DNA from: JBBRVW01 sp038246545
GTDB taxonomy: Bacteria > Actinomycetota > Actinomycetes > JACCUZ01
Assembly (NCBI GenBank): GCA_038246545.1
Contig: JBBRVW010000037.1
Coordinates: 1-50,782 of the forward strand
DNA length: 50,782 nucleotides
Direction: 5' to 3'
Part shown: piece by piece, positions 24,650-33,079 of the stretch
How positions within the stretch are numbered: position 1 is the first letter of the stretch
Layout of the letters: the number at the start of each line of letters is the position of its first letter
Program-made: the position numbers and the translations under genes
The notes under the pieces: generated by a model
Databases searched by the model: none
Seen by the model: the letters and a program-made list of their open reading frames with translations, nothing else
What the model was told of the DNA's origin: nothing

Positions 24650-25440
24650 GCCCGCGCCGGTGGCTGGGCCGCAACGCGATCCGGATCTACGCGGTGCTGG
24701 CGTTCTCCTACCTGTTCATCCCCGTCCTCTACACCTTCGTCTTCTCCTTCAACGACTCTGCCAAGTCGAACCTCACCTGGAAGGGGTTCACCCTCGACAA
24801 GTGGGCCCACCCCTGCGGTGCACCGGACGTGTGCCCCGCTCTCGTGACCAGCCTGAAGATCGGCTTCCTCGCCACCATCATCGCCACCGCGCTGGGGACC
24901 ATGATCGCGTTCGCGCTCGCCCGGCACCGGTTCCGCGGCCGGACGGCGACCAACCTCACGATCTTCCTGCCCATGGCGACGCCCGAGGTCGTGCTGGGTG
25001 CCTCCTTGCTCGCGCTGTTCCTCAACCTGCACGTCAGCCTGGGCTTCACCACCATCGTCATCGCCCACGTCATGTTCTGCATCTCGTTCGTCGTCGTCAC
25101 GGTGAAGGCGCGCATCGCCGGTCTCGACCCTCGCCTCGAGCAGGCGGCGATGGACCTCTATGCCAACGAGTGGCAGACGTTCCGTCGGATCACTCTGCCG
25201 CTGGTCACGCCGGGCATCGCCGCCGGCGCACTGCTCGCGTTCTCGCTGTCGTTCGACGACTTCATCATCACGAACTTCAACTCGGGTGACGTCAACACCT
25301 TCCCGAAGTTCGTCTGGGTGTCCTCGTTGCGCGGCATCCCGGCCCAGGCCAACGTGATCGCGTCCGCCGTCTTCCTGTTCGCTTTCCTCGCGGTCCTGGT
25401 GGGCCAGCTCGCGACGGCCCGGAAGAAGCGGGAGGCCTGA
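24646..25440 (+). CDS. potC: Polyamine ABC transporter permease
   Basis: A 264-residue second permease with six transmembrane segments, the first being IYAVLAFSYLFIPVLYTFVF. The PotC-like FSFNDS follows, and the EAA loop is LEQAAMDLYANEWQTFRRIT. SLSFDDFIITNFNSG near residue 205 is the conserved PotC region. It forms the heterodimeric channel with PotB. The start at ATG 24646 fits the family; initiation probably depends on coupling from the preceding minicistron. The PuuB-like gene follows 5 bp after its stop. Confidence 0.94.
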   Translation: MSPRRWLGRNAIRIYAVLAFSYLFIPVLYTFVFSFNDSAKSNLTWKGFTLDKWAHPCGAPDVCPALVTSLKIGFLATIIATALGTMIAFALARHRFRGRTATNLTIFLPMATPEVVLGASLLALFLNLHVSLGFTTIVIAHVMFCISFVVVTVKARIAGLDPRLEQAAMDLYANEWQTFRRITLPLVTPGIAAGALLAFSLSFDDFIITNFNSGDVNTFPKFVWVSSLRGIPAQANVIASAVFLFAFLAVLVGQLATARKKREA

Positions 25441-25445
25441 CGGCC

Positions 25446-26858
25446 GTGCCCTCATCCGGCGTCGCCGGCGCAGCTGCGGCGCTGGTCGACGTGCGGCACG
25501 TGCCGTACTGGCTCGACGGCCCCGAGCCCGACGCCTGCCCGGCGCTTGCCGGCCGCACCACTGCCGACCTCGCGGTCGTCGGCGGCGGGTACACCGGGCT
25601 GTGGACGGCCCTGCTGGCGAAGGAGGCCGACCCCGGCCGCGATGTCGTGCTGCTCGAGGCGCGGACCGTCGGTTGGGCGGCGTCCGGCCGCAACGGCGGC
25701 TTCTGCTCGGCCAGCCTGACCCACGGGCTGCGCAACGGGCTGGACCGGTTCCGGGGTGAGATGGCGACTCTCGAGCGTCTCGGCCGCGACAACCTCGACG
25801 GCATCGAAGCCACTGTCTCGGCACACGGCATCGACTGCTCGTTCGAGCGGACCGGCGAGCTGACGGTCGCCACGGCGCCCTGGCAGGCCGACGAGCTGCG
25901 CGAGATACCGGCGCTCGCCGAGCAGGTGGGCGGCAAGGTCGAGTGGCTCGACGCCGACGAGGTGCGCGGCAAGGTGGACTCGCCGACCTTTCTCGGGGGC
26001 ATCCTCGACGCCGACGGGTGCGCGATGGTGGACCCCGCCCGGCTGGCCAGGGGGCTGCGGGAGGCGTGCCTGCGGCTGGGGGTTCGCATCCACGAGAACA
26101 CCCCCGTCGAGGAGCTCGACGGGTCCGGTCCCGCGATGGTGCTCCGGACGCCGTACGGCCGGGTGACCGCGGGCCGGGTCGCGCTGGGCACCAACGCCGT
26201 CTTCCCGCCGCTGCTGCGACGGCTGTCGTCCTACGTCGTCCCGGTGTGGGACTACGCACTGATGAGCGAGCCCCTGACCGCCGAGCGGCTCGCGGCGGTG
26301 GGCTGGTCCGACCGTCACGGCTTGTCGGACGCCGGCAACCTGTTCCACTACTTCCGGGTCACGGACGACTGGCGGATCCTCTGGGGCGGCTACGACGCCG
26401 TCTACCACTTCGGCGGGCGCACCGACGACCGGCTGGAGCGCAACCCGGACACGTTCCGGACCCTCGCCGAGCACTTCTTCACGACGTTCCCGCAGCTCGA
26501 GGGGCTCCGGTTCACCCACGCGTGGGGTGGCGTGATCGACACCTGCTCGCGGTTCAGCGCGTTCTGGGGCACCGCCCACCGCGGCCGGGTCGGGTACGTC
26601 GCGGGCTACACCGGGTTGGGCGTCGGAGCCACCCGCTTCGGTGGCCAGGTGATGCTCGACCTGCTCGACGGGCGCGAGACCGAGCGCACCGGGCTGGAGA
26701 TGGTGCGCCGCAGGCCCCTGCCGTTCCCGCCCGAGCCCGTGCGGTGGGCCGGCGTCCAGCTGACCCGCCGGGCGGTGGCGAGAGCGGATGCCCGCGAGGG
26801 CCGCCGCGGACCCTGGCTTCGCACCCTCGACGCTCTCGGGATGGGATTCGACTCGTGA
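25446..26858 (+). CDS. FAD-dependent amine oxidoreductase, PuuB-like (copy 2)
   Basis: A 470-residue DAO-fold flavoenzyme, clearly paralogous to the one at 12294. It has the FAD motif LAVVGGGYTGLWTALLA near residue 42, GWAASGRNGGFCSASL near 77, and the C-terminal HAWGGVIDTCSRFSAFWG and GYTGLGVGATRFGGQ. Start GTG 25446. It is cotranscribed with potC and speB, so it probably oxidises imported or newly formed putrescine or spermidine, giving aminoaldehyde and H2O2 or reduced acceptor. Divergence between the copies suggests different substrates. Confidence 0.82.
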   Translation: MPSSGVAGAAAALVDVRHVPYWLDGPEPDACPALAGRTTADLAVVGGGYTGLWTALLAKEADPGRDVVLLEARTVGWAASGRNGGFCSASLTHGLRNGLDRFRGEMATLERLGRDNLDGIEATVSAHGIDCSFERTGELTVATAPWQADELREIPALAEQVGGKVEWLDADEVRGKVDSPTFLGGILDADGCAMVDPARLARGLREACLRLGVRIHENTPVEELDGSGPAMVLRTPYGRVTAGRVALGTNAVFPPLLRRLSSYVVPVWDYALMSEPLTAERLAAVGWSDRHGLSDAGNLFHYFRVTDDWRILWGGYDAVYHFGGRTDDRLERNPDTFRTLAEHFFTTFPQLEGLRFTHAWGGVIDTCSRFSAFWGTAHRGRVGYVAGYTGLGVGATRFGGQVMLDLLDGRETERTGLEMVRRRPLPFPPEPVRWAGVQLTRRAVARADAREGRRGPWLRTLDALGMGFDS

Positions 26859-26871
26859 GTGGAGACGACTG

Positions 26872-27891
26872 ATGGCCAGGTACGGTCCCATGTTCGGTCC
26901 CGACATCACCTTCCTCGGTGTGCAGCGGTGCGACCTAGCCGACCCGGCGTCCTTCGCCGGCGCCGACGTCGTCGTCGTGGGCGCGCCGTTCGACGGCGGC
27001 ACCTCGTACCGTCCGGGGACGCGGTTCGGGCCGCAGGCGATCCGGTCGACCGACTACCTGCCGCACGACGGGTCGCGGCCGCACCTGGCCCTCCGGGTCG
27101 ACCCGTTGCGGGACCTCCGGGTGCTCGACGCCGGCGACGTCGAGATGCCGCCGGGAGACATCGAGAGGTCGCTCGCCGCACTGACCGAGGCCGTAGCCGT
27201 CGTCGCGACCAGCGGCGCGATCCCGGTGGTCCTGGGCGGCGACCACTCGATCACGCTGGCCGACGTCACCGGTGTTGCCCGGCAGCACGGTGACGGCCGG
27301 GTGTCGGTCGTGCACTTCGACGCCCACGCCGACACCGGCGACATCGAGTTCGGATCGCTCTACGGCCACGGCCAGCCGATGCGCCGGCTGATCGAGTCCG
27401 GTGCGGCGCGCGGCGACCGGTTCCTGCAGATCGGGCTGCGCGGCTACTGGCCCGGACCCGAGACCCTGCGGTGGATGGCCGAGCAGCGGATGCGGTCCTA
27501 CGAGATGAGCGAGATCGGCGCACGTGGGCTCGACGTCTGCCTCACCGAGGCGTTCGGCCTCGCGGTCGACGACTGCGACGGTGTCTTCCTGTCGGTCGAC
27601 ATCGACGTGGCAGACCCGGGACATGCGCCCGGCACCGGCACGCCGGAGCCAGGCGGGCTGAGCGCGCGCCAGCTGCTCGACGCGGTCCGCCGGGTCTGCC
27701 TCACGCTGCCGGTCGTCGGCGTCGACGTCGTCGAGGTCTCGCCGCCGTACGACCATGCCGACATCACGGCGGCCCTGGCCAACCGGGTGGTGCTCGAAGC
27801 CCTCTCCGGGATCGCGGCCCGCCGGCAAGGACTGACAGTCGACCCGCGGCTCCCGCTGCTGGCGAACCGTTCCACCGACGAGGAGAACTGA
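26872..27891 (+). CDS. speB: Agmatinase/ureohydrolase
   Basis: A 339-residue arginase-superfamily enzyme with the binuclear manganese ligands: GGDHSI near residue 123, FDAHADTGD near 145, and SVDIDVADPGHAPGTGTPEP near 244. It probably converts agmatine to putrescine and urea. The related guanidinobutyrase (to GABA + urea) and guanidinopropionase have the same motifs and would also fit here. ATG 26872 is 13 bp after the oxidase stop. Its own stop overlaps the next ATG (TGATG). Confidence 0.9.
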   Translation: MARYGPMFGPDITFLGVQRCDLADPASFAGADVVVVGAPFDGGTSYRPGTRFGPQAIRSTDYLPHDGSRPHLALRVDPLRDLRVLDAGDVEMPPGDIERSLAALTEAVAVVATSGAIPVVLGGDHSITLADVTGVARQHGDGRVSVVHFDAHADTGDIEFGSLYGHGQPMRRLIESGAARGDRFLQIGLRGYWPGPETLRWMAEQRMRSYEMSEIGARGLDVCLTEAFGLAVDDCDGVFLSVDIDVADPGHAPGTGTPEPGGLSARQLLDAVRRVCLTLPVVGVDVVEVSPPYDHADITAALANRVVLEALSGIAARRQGLTVDPRLPLLANRSTDEEN

Positions 27892-29099
27892 TGCGGATCC
27901 TGCTGGTGGGTGCGGGTGGCGTCGGCTCCGCCGCAGTCGGTATCGCGGCTCGCCGTGACTTCTTCGACCTGCTGGTCGTCGCCGACTACGACCGGGCACG
28001 CGCAGAGCAGGCCCTCGAGCGGCATGCCGGCGATGCTCGCTTCGTCGCCGCGCAGGTCGACGCGTCGAGCACTGACGCCGTCGCAGCCCTGTGCCGTGAG
28101 CACGGGATCACCCATGTCCTCAACGCGGTCGACCCGCGGTTCGTGATGCCCGTGTTCGACGGTGCGTTCGCGGCCGGCGCCGACTACCTCGACATGGCGA
28201 TGTCGTTGTCCCGGCCGCACCCGGACTCGCCGTACGAGAAGACCGGGGTGATGCTCGGCGACGAGCAGTTCGCGAAAGCGGCCCAGTGGGAGGCCGCCGG
28301 TCGCCTGTGCCTCGCCGGGATCGGCATCGAGCCAGGTCTGTCGGACGTCTTCGCGCGCTATGCCGCCGACCACCTGTTCGACCAGATCGACGAGATCGGC
28401 GTCCGTGACGGCGCCGACCTCCAGGTCGACGGCTACGACTTTGCGCCGTCGTTCTCCATCTGGACGACGATCGAGGAGTGCCTCAACCCGCCGGTGGTGT
28501 GGGAGAAGGCCCGGGGTTGGTTCACCACGCGGCCTTTCAGCGAGCCCGAGGTGTTCGACTTCCCCGAGGGCATCGGGCCGGTCGAGTGCGTCAACGTCGA
28601 GCACGAGGAGGTTCTCCTCATCCCGCGCTGGGTCGACGCGCAGCGGGTCACCTTCAAGTACGGGCTGGGCGAGGAGTTCATCAGCGTCCTCGAGGTGCTG
28701 CACAAGATCGGGCTGGACCGCACCGACCCGGTCCGCGTCGGCGGCGCCGAGGTGTCACCACGTGACGTCGTGGCCGCCTGCCTGCCCGACCCCGCGAGCC
28801 TCGGTGACCGGATGCACGGGAAGACCTGCGCCGGCACCTGGGTCAGCGGCCGCAAGGACGGCGCCGACCGGCAGGTGTACCTGTACCACGTCGTCGACAA
28901 CGAGTGGTCGATGGCGGAGTACGGGTCCCAGGCGGTCGTCTGGCAGACCGCGGTCAACCCGGTGGTGGCGCTCGAGCTGCTCTCGGACGGTTCATGGAGC
29001 GGGACCGGCGTGCTCGGTCCCGAGGCGTTCGACCCCGTGCCGTTCCTCGACCTGCTGACCGCCTACGGCTCGCCGTGGGGACTTCGCGAGGGCGGCTGA
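27891..29099 (+). CDS. Saccharopine dehydrogenase-like protein, resembling carboxynorspermidine dehydrogenase
   Basis: A 402-residue protein with an N-terminal Rossmann motif ILLVGAGGVGSAAVGIA and a C-terminal saccharopine-dehydrogenase catalytic domain. The stretches HLFDQIDEIGVRDG, CAGTWVSGRKDG and LGPEAFDPVPFLDLL closely follow what I recall of Vibrio carboxynorspermidine dehydrogenase, which condenses a diamine with aspartate semialdehyde. It is translationally coupled to speB and so belongs to polyamine metabolism. No carboxynorspermidine decarboxylase is in the window. It may act biosynthetically with a distant decarboxylase, or oxidatively to break carboxy-polyamines. The substrate is not established. 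Confidence 0.75.
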   Translation: MRILLVGAGGVGSAAVGIAARRDFFDLLVVADYDRARAEQALERHAGDARFVAAQVDASSTDAVAALCREHGITHVLNAVDPRFVMPVFDGAFAAGADYLDMAMSLSRPHPDSPYEKTGVMLGDEQFAKAAQWEAAGRLCLAGIGIEPGLSDVFARYAADHLFDQIDEIGVRDGADLQVDGYDFAPSFSIWTTIEECLNPPVVWEKARGWFTTRPFSEPEVFDFPEGIGPVECVNVEHEEVLLIPRWVDAQRVTFKYGLGEEFISVLEVLHKIGLDRTDPVRVGGAEVSPRDVVAACLPDPASLGDRMHGKTCAGTWVSGRKDGADRQVYLYHVVDNEWSMAEYGSQAVVWQTAVNPVVALELLSDGSWSGTGVLGPEAFDPVPFLDLLTAYGSPWGLREGG

Positions 29100-30399
29100 C
29101 GCGGCGCCTCGGCCCGGAGCAGGTTCTCCAGGACCGGCCCGGCGACGGCGGACAGCGTGCGCGCCGCCCTGATCTGGCTGCGACGCCACGGGGTGGCTGC
29201 GCGCCGGTGCGACTCGAACAGCCCCACGACCGCGCCACGTGAGCGCACGGGCAGCATGAGCAGCGAGCCGATGCCGTCCTCGACCATCCAGGCCGACTCG
29301 CTGGGGTCGGCGTCAGGCGTCCCGAGGACGACCTGGGTGGCCACGTCCTCCGCCAGCACCCGGCGGGTGAGCGGCAGGCCGTCGAGGCGGTAGCGCACGC
29401 CTTTGAACAAGGCGTCGGAGTCGACGACGGCCTCGACGTAGGTCCCCTCGGCGTCGAGGTAGGAGAGCTCGACCGCGTCGGCGCCGATCGCGGGCGCGAC
29501 GCCGGACAGGATGCGGGCGAGGTCGGCCAGGCCGCGGGCCGACGCCACCTGCAGCAGGGCGTTGACCAGCTGGCTGGGCACTCCCGAGTCCGACACCTCG
29601 ACCGCCTGGGCCATGGCCGCCTCGCAGACCGGGCGGATGCCGGGCGACGGCTCGTCGAACCCGGGGCTGGGGCGGCCGATGAAGTAGCCCTGACCGTAGG
29701 CGAAGTCGAGGTCGGCCAGGACGGCGAGCTCCTCGGCGCACTCGATGCCCTCGGCGCAGACCGCGGCGCCGGTCCGCGCGGCCAGGTGGACGATGGCCTC
29801 GAGCAGCGCTGCCCGGTCGGGATGCAGGTGCACCCCGGTGACCAGCGACTTGTCGACCTTGAGCACGTCGGGCCGGATCCGCATGACCTGCTGCAGCCCC
29901 GCGTACCCCTCCCCGACATCGTCCACCGCGATCCGGGCACCGCGGGCGCGCAGCACGTCCAGGGCGGCCGTGAACAGCTGCTCGTGCTCGATGGCCTCGT
30001 TCTCGGTGATCTCGACCAGGAGCCCCGTCATGTCCTCGGGCAGGTGCTGCAGCGTCGCGGGAGAGCTGAGGACCGAAGGGCTGAGGTTCACCGAGAGCGT
30101 CGTGCCCGCAGGACGCAGGTGTGCCCTGGCGAGCGCCCTCGTCAGCGCCAGAACCTCGAGCTCGAACCCTCACCGCAGGCCTGCGCGAGGCGGAACACCT
30201 CGTCGACGGGGACGCCGGGCAGGCGCGGGAAGCGAGAGAGCGCCTCGTAGCCCGTGGCGGAGCCGGTGGCCATGTCGATGATCGGCTGGAAGTAGGGCAC
30301 GGGGTCGCCCGCTGACAGCGCTGCGTCCAGCGCGGCGGCTGCGCTGCTCGCCGGGTCCACCTTCGGGCCGGGGCCGGCGTCGAGGCGGGTCGCTGGCAC
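29063..30399 (-). pseudogene. EAL-GAF cyclic-di-GMP phosphodiesterase gene with a -1 frameshift
   Basis: The first part, from about GTG 30399, encodes PVPYFQPIIDMATGSATGYE, EALSRFP and VFRLAQACGEG, then runs off frame to a stop at 30142. After removing one missing base near 30166-30170 (GAGGG|TTCGAG), the text continues FELEVLALTRALARAHLRPA into NLSPSV, EITENEAI, VDDVGEGYAGL, LKVDKSLV and CAEGIE. All EAL catalytic residues are thus present across two frames. A C-terminal GAF domain (about 150 residues) ends at 29063, overlapping the preceding gene tail by 37 bp. A repaired protein would be about 445 residues and hydrolyse c-di-GMP. This could be a real inactivation or a sequencing error. Confidence 0.8.
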
Positions 30400-30479
30400 C
30401 CTCGGAGGATCGGCGTGCCTGCCGACCGTCAGGATGGTGCCGGTGCACCAGCACGACTGGCCCATCGAGAGGAGCCCGG

Positions 30480-31565
30480 ATGACGCACGAGGTGCAGGGG
30501 ATCGTGGCCATGGCCAAGGGCCGGCCGGTGTCCCTGGAGACCGTGATCGTGCCGGACCCCGGGCCCGGTGAGGCACTGGTCCAGGTGCAGGCCTGCGGGG
30601 TCTGCCACACCGACCTGCACTACCGCGACGGTGGTATCAACGACGAGTTCCCGTTCCTGCTCGGGCACGAGGCTGCCGGCGTCGTCGAGGCTGTCGGCGA
30701 GGGCGTGACCGAGGTGGCCCCCGGGGACTTCGTCGTCCTCAACTGGCGCGCGGTGTGCGGCCAGTGCCGCGCGTGCCGCAGGGGCAAGCCGTGGTACTGC
30801 TTCGCCACGCACAACGCGACGCAGAAGATGACGCTCGCCGACGGGACCGAGCTGAGCCCGGCACTCGGCATCGGCGCCTTCCTGGAGAAGACCCTGGTCG
30901 CCGCCGGCCAGTGCACGAAGGTCGACCCCGAGGCGCCGGCCACCGCGGCCGGGCTGCTGGGCTGTGGCGTGATGGCCGGCTTCGGCGCGGCGGTCAACAC
31001 CGGGAACGTCGGCCGCGGCGACAGCGTGGCGGTGATCGGGTGCGGCGGGGTCGGGAACGCCGCGATCGCCGGGTCCCGGATCGCGGGCGCCACGACGGTC
31101 ATCGCGGTCGACGTCGACGACCGCAAGCTCGAGTGGGCGCGTCGCTTCGGGGCGACACACACCGTCAACAGCCGCGCCGAGGATGCCGTCGCGCGGATCC
31201 GCGAGCTGACTGGCGGCTTCGGCGCAGACGTGGTGGTCGAGGCTGTCGGCCGCCCGGAGACGTACGAGCAGGCCTTCTACGCCCGCGACCTGGCCGGCAC
31301 GGTCGTTCTCGTCGGCGTCCCCACGCCCGGCCTCACGATCGAGCTGCCGATGATTGAGGTGTTCGGTCGCGGCGGAGCGCTGAAGTCGAGCTGGTACGGC
31401 GACTGCCTGCCCAGCCGCGACTTCCCGATGCTCGTCGACCTCTACCGGCAGGGCCGCTTCGACCTCGACGGGTTCGTCTCCGAGACGATCGGCCTCGGCG
31501 ACGTCGAGGCCGCGTTCGAGAAGATGCACCGCGGCGAGGTCCTCCGCTCGGTGGTCGTGCTCTGA
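30480..31565 (+). CDS. mscR: S-(hydroxymethyl)mycothiol dehydrogenase
   Basis: A 361-residue zinc MDR alcohol dehydrogenase matching the mycothiol-dependent formaldehyde dehydrogenase family. The catalytic zinc site is ACGVCHTDLHYRDGG and LLGHEAAGVVE. The structural zinc cysteines are CGQCRACRRGKPWYC. The cofactor loop is VIGCGGVGNAAIAG. It oxidises S-hydroxymethyl-mycothiol to S-formyl-mycothiol with NAD+; MscR also reduces S-nitrosomycothiol. ATG 30480 has GAGAGGAG upstream. The metallo-beta-lactamase-fold partner overlaps its stop. Its presence indicates that the host makes mycothiol. Confidence 0.93.
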   Translation: MTHEVQGIVAMAKGRPVSLETVIVPDPGPGEALVQVQACGVCHTDLHYRDGGINDEFPFLLGHEAAGVVEAVGEGVTEVAPGDFVVLNWRAVCGQCRACRRGKPWYCFATHNATQKMTLADGTELSPALGIGAFLEKTLVAAGQCTKVDPEAPATAAGLLGCGVMAGFGAAVNTGNVGRGDSVAVIGCGGVGNAAIAGSRIAGATTVIAVDVDDRKLEWARRFGATHTVNSRAEDAVARIRELTGGFGADVVVEAVGRPETYEQAFYARDLAGTVVLVGVPTPGLTIELPMIEVFGRGGALKSSWYGDCLPSRDFPMLVDLYRQGRFDLDGFVSETIGLGDVEAAFEKMHRGEVLRSVVVL

Positions 31566-32197
31566 TGACCGCCCGCGTCGAGAAGGTCGTCACCTCGGGC
31601 GTCTTCGCGCTGGACGGTGGCGAGTGGGAGGTCGACAACAACGTCTGGCTGGTGGGGGACGACGACGAAGTCCTCGTCGTCGACGCCGCGCACGATGCTG
31701 CGGCGATCCTCGCTGCTGTCGGCGACCGCCACGTCGTGGCGATCGTCCTGACCCACGGGCACAACGACCACGTTAACGCGGCGGTCGAGGTGGCGGCCGC
31801 CAAGGATGCGGAGATCGCGCTGCACCCGGCCGACCACGTGCTGTGGGCCGCCGAGTACGGCGACGACCTCCGGCCCGACATCGAGATCGTCGACGGCGGG
31901 TCGTTCGAGGTGGCCGGGACCCGGCTGGCGGTCCTGCACACGCCGGGCCACTCGCCCGGTGCCGTCTGCCTCCATGCCCCGGACCTCGGCGTGGTGTTCT
32001 CCGGCGACACGCTCTTCCGTGGTGGGCCGGGCGCCACCGGCCGGTCGTACAGCGACTTCCCGACCATCATCGAGTCGATCCGTCAGTCGCTGCTCACGCT
32101 GCCGGCGGCGACCCTCGTGCACACCGGTCACGGCGACGACACCACCATCGGCGCGGAGACGCCGCACCTCGCCGAGTGGGTCGCGCGTGGCCACTGA
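31565..32197 (+). CDS. Metallo-beta-lactamase-fold hydrolase paired with MscR
   Basis: A 210-residue MBL-fold enzyme with the metal motif THGHNDHVNA near residue 63, TPGHSPGAVCL near 127, GDTLF near 147 and HTGHGDDTTI near 184, so a full two-metal site. ATG 31565 overlaps the mscR stop (TGATG). The same pairing exists in mycobacteria. A role as S-formylmycothiol hydrolase, completing formaldehyde to formate, is plausible from context but not shown. Confidence 0.88.
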   Translation: MTARVEKVVTSGVFALDGGEWEVDNNVWLVGDDDEVLVVDAAHDAAAILAAVGDRHVVAIVLTHGHNDHVNAAVEVAAAKDAEIALHPADHVLWAAEYGDDLRPDIEIVDGGSFEVAGTRLAVLHTPGHSPGAVCLHAPDLGVVFSGDTLFRGGPGATGRSYSDFPTIIESIRQSLLTLPAATLVHTGHGDDTTIGAETPHLAEWVARGH

Positions 32198-32507
32198 GCA
32201 CGTCTACCACCTCGCGCTCGGGTCCGACTGGGCGGCGGCGCAGCGGGCCGGCGACTACCGGGTGTCGACCCGGGGCCGGACGCTCGAGGAGGAGGGGTTC
32301 CTGCACGCGTCCTACGCCCACCAGTGCGAGGGGGTCCGGGCCGCGTTCTACGCCGACGTCGACGAGCCGCTCGTGCTGCTCGAGATCGACCCCGGCCTGC
32401 TCGACGTCCCGCTGGTCGTCGAGACCCCGGAGGGCGCCGACGAGGCGTTCCCGCACGTCTACGGACCGCTGCCCGTCACGGCCGTCGTCGGCGTCCGCGC
32501 GCTCTGA
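32187..32507 (+). CDS. DUF952 family protein
   Basis: A 106-residue soluble protein with family features VYHLALGSDWAAAQRAGDY, EEGFLHASYAHQCEGV, VLLEIDP and FPHVYGPLPVTAVVGV. GTG 32187 lies inside the end of the metallo-beta-lactamase-fold gene (11-bp overlap), so it is the third gene of the mscR operon. Members have no assigned activity; some show an ADP-ribosyltransferase-like fold. The function here is unknown. Confidence 0.8.
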   Translation: MATEHVYHLALGSDWAAAQRAGDYRVSTRGRTLEEEGFLHASYAHQCEGVRAAFYADVDEPLVLLEIDPGLLDVPLVVETPEGADEAFPHVYGPLPVTAVVGVRAL

Positions 32508-32661
32508 CCGACATGTTCTCGTCCCGGAAGGCGCCGCTCGCCCTTCCCCCCGTCATGATCCGGGAGCCGGCCGCGTGAGTGCATGTCGAGAAGCTCCGAC
32601 CGGCTCCGCTCACCAGGTGAAGGGCCGCGGCAGGCGCGGCCACACGACACGGGAGACCACC

Positions 32662-33072
32662 ATGCCGAAGTACCTGCTCCTCAAGCACTACCGCGGCGGC
32701 CCGGAGCCGCACCATCCCTATCCCCCGATGGACCAGTGGGCCCCCGAGGACGTGGAGGCACACATGGCATTCCTCCACCACGTCAACGACCTGCTCAAGG
32801 AGAACGGCGAGCATGTCGACGCGCAGGCGCTCACCCCGACGCGCACCTGGGTGCGCTACGGCGGCCCCGACGCCGCACCCGTCACCACCGACGGCCCGCT
32901 GCCCGAGACCAGTGATCTCGTGGCGGGCTGGTACATGATCGACGTCGGGTCGCACGAGCGCGCGGTCGAGCTCGCGGCCTACGTCTCCTCCGAGCCCGGC
33001 CCGGGCGGGAAGCCGCTGTACGAGTGGATCGACGTCCGGGAGGTCATGTCCGAGGTGCCCTCGGGCGACTGA
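32662..33072 (+). CDS. YCII/DGPF-domain protein
   Basis: A 136-residue protein, YLLLKHYRGGPEPHHPYPPM and onward, with the DGPF-family signature TTDGPLPETSDLVAGWYMID and the C-terminal GGKPLYEWIDVREV. ATG 32662 has GGGAG 6 nt upstream. It is followed after 7 bp by an ECF42 sigma factor gene. DGPF proteins are the conserved partners of ECF42 sigma factors, probably as regulators or targets. The biochemical function is unknown. Confidence 0.85.
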   Translation: MPKYLLLKHYRGGPEPHHPYPPMDQWAPEDVEAHMAFLHHVNDLLKENGEHVDAQALTPTRTWVRYGGPDAAPVTTDGPLPETSDLVAGWYMIDVGSHERAVELAAYVSSEPGPGGKPLYEWIDVREVMSEVPSGD

Positions 33073-33079
33073 CGCGAGG

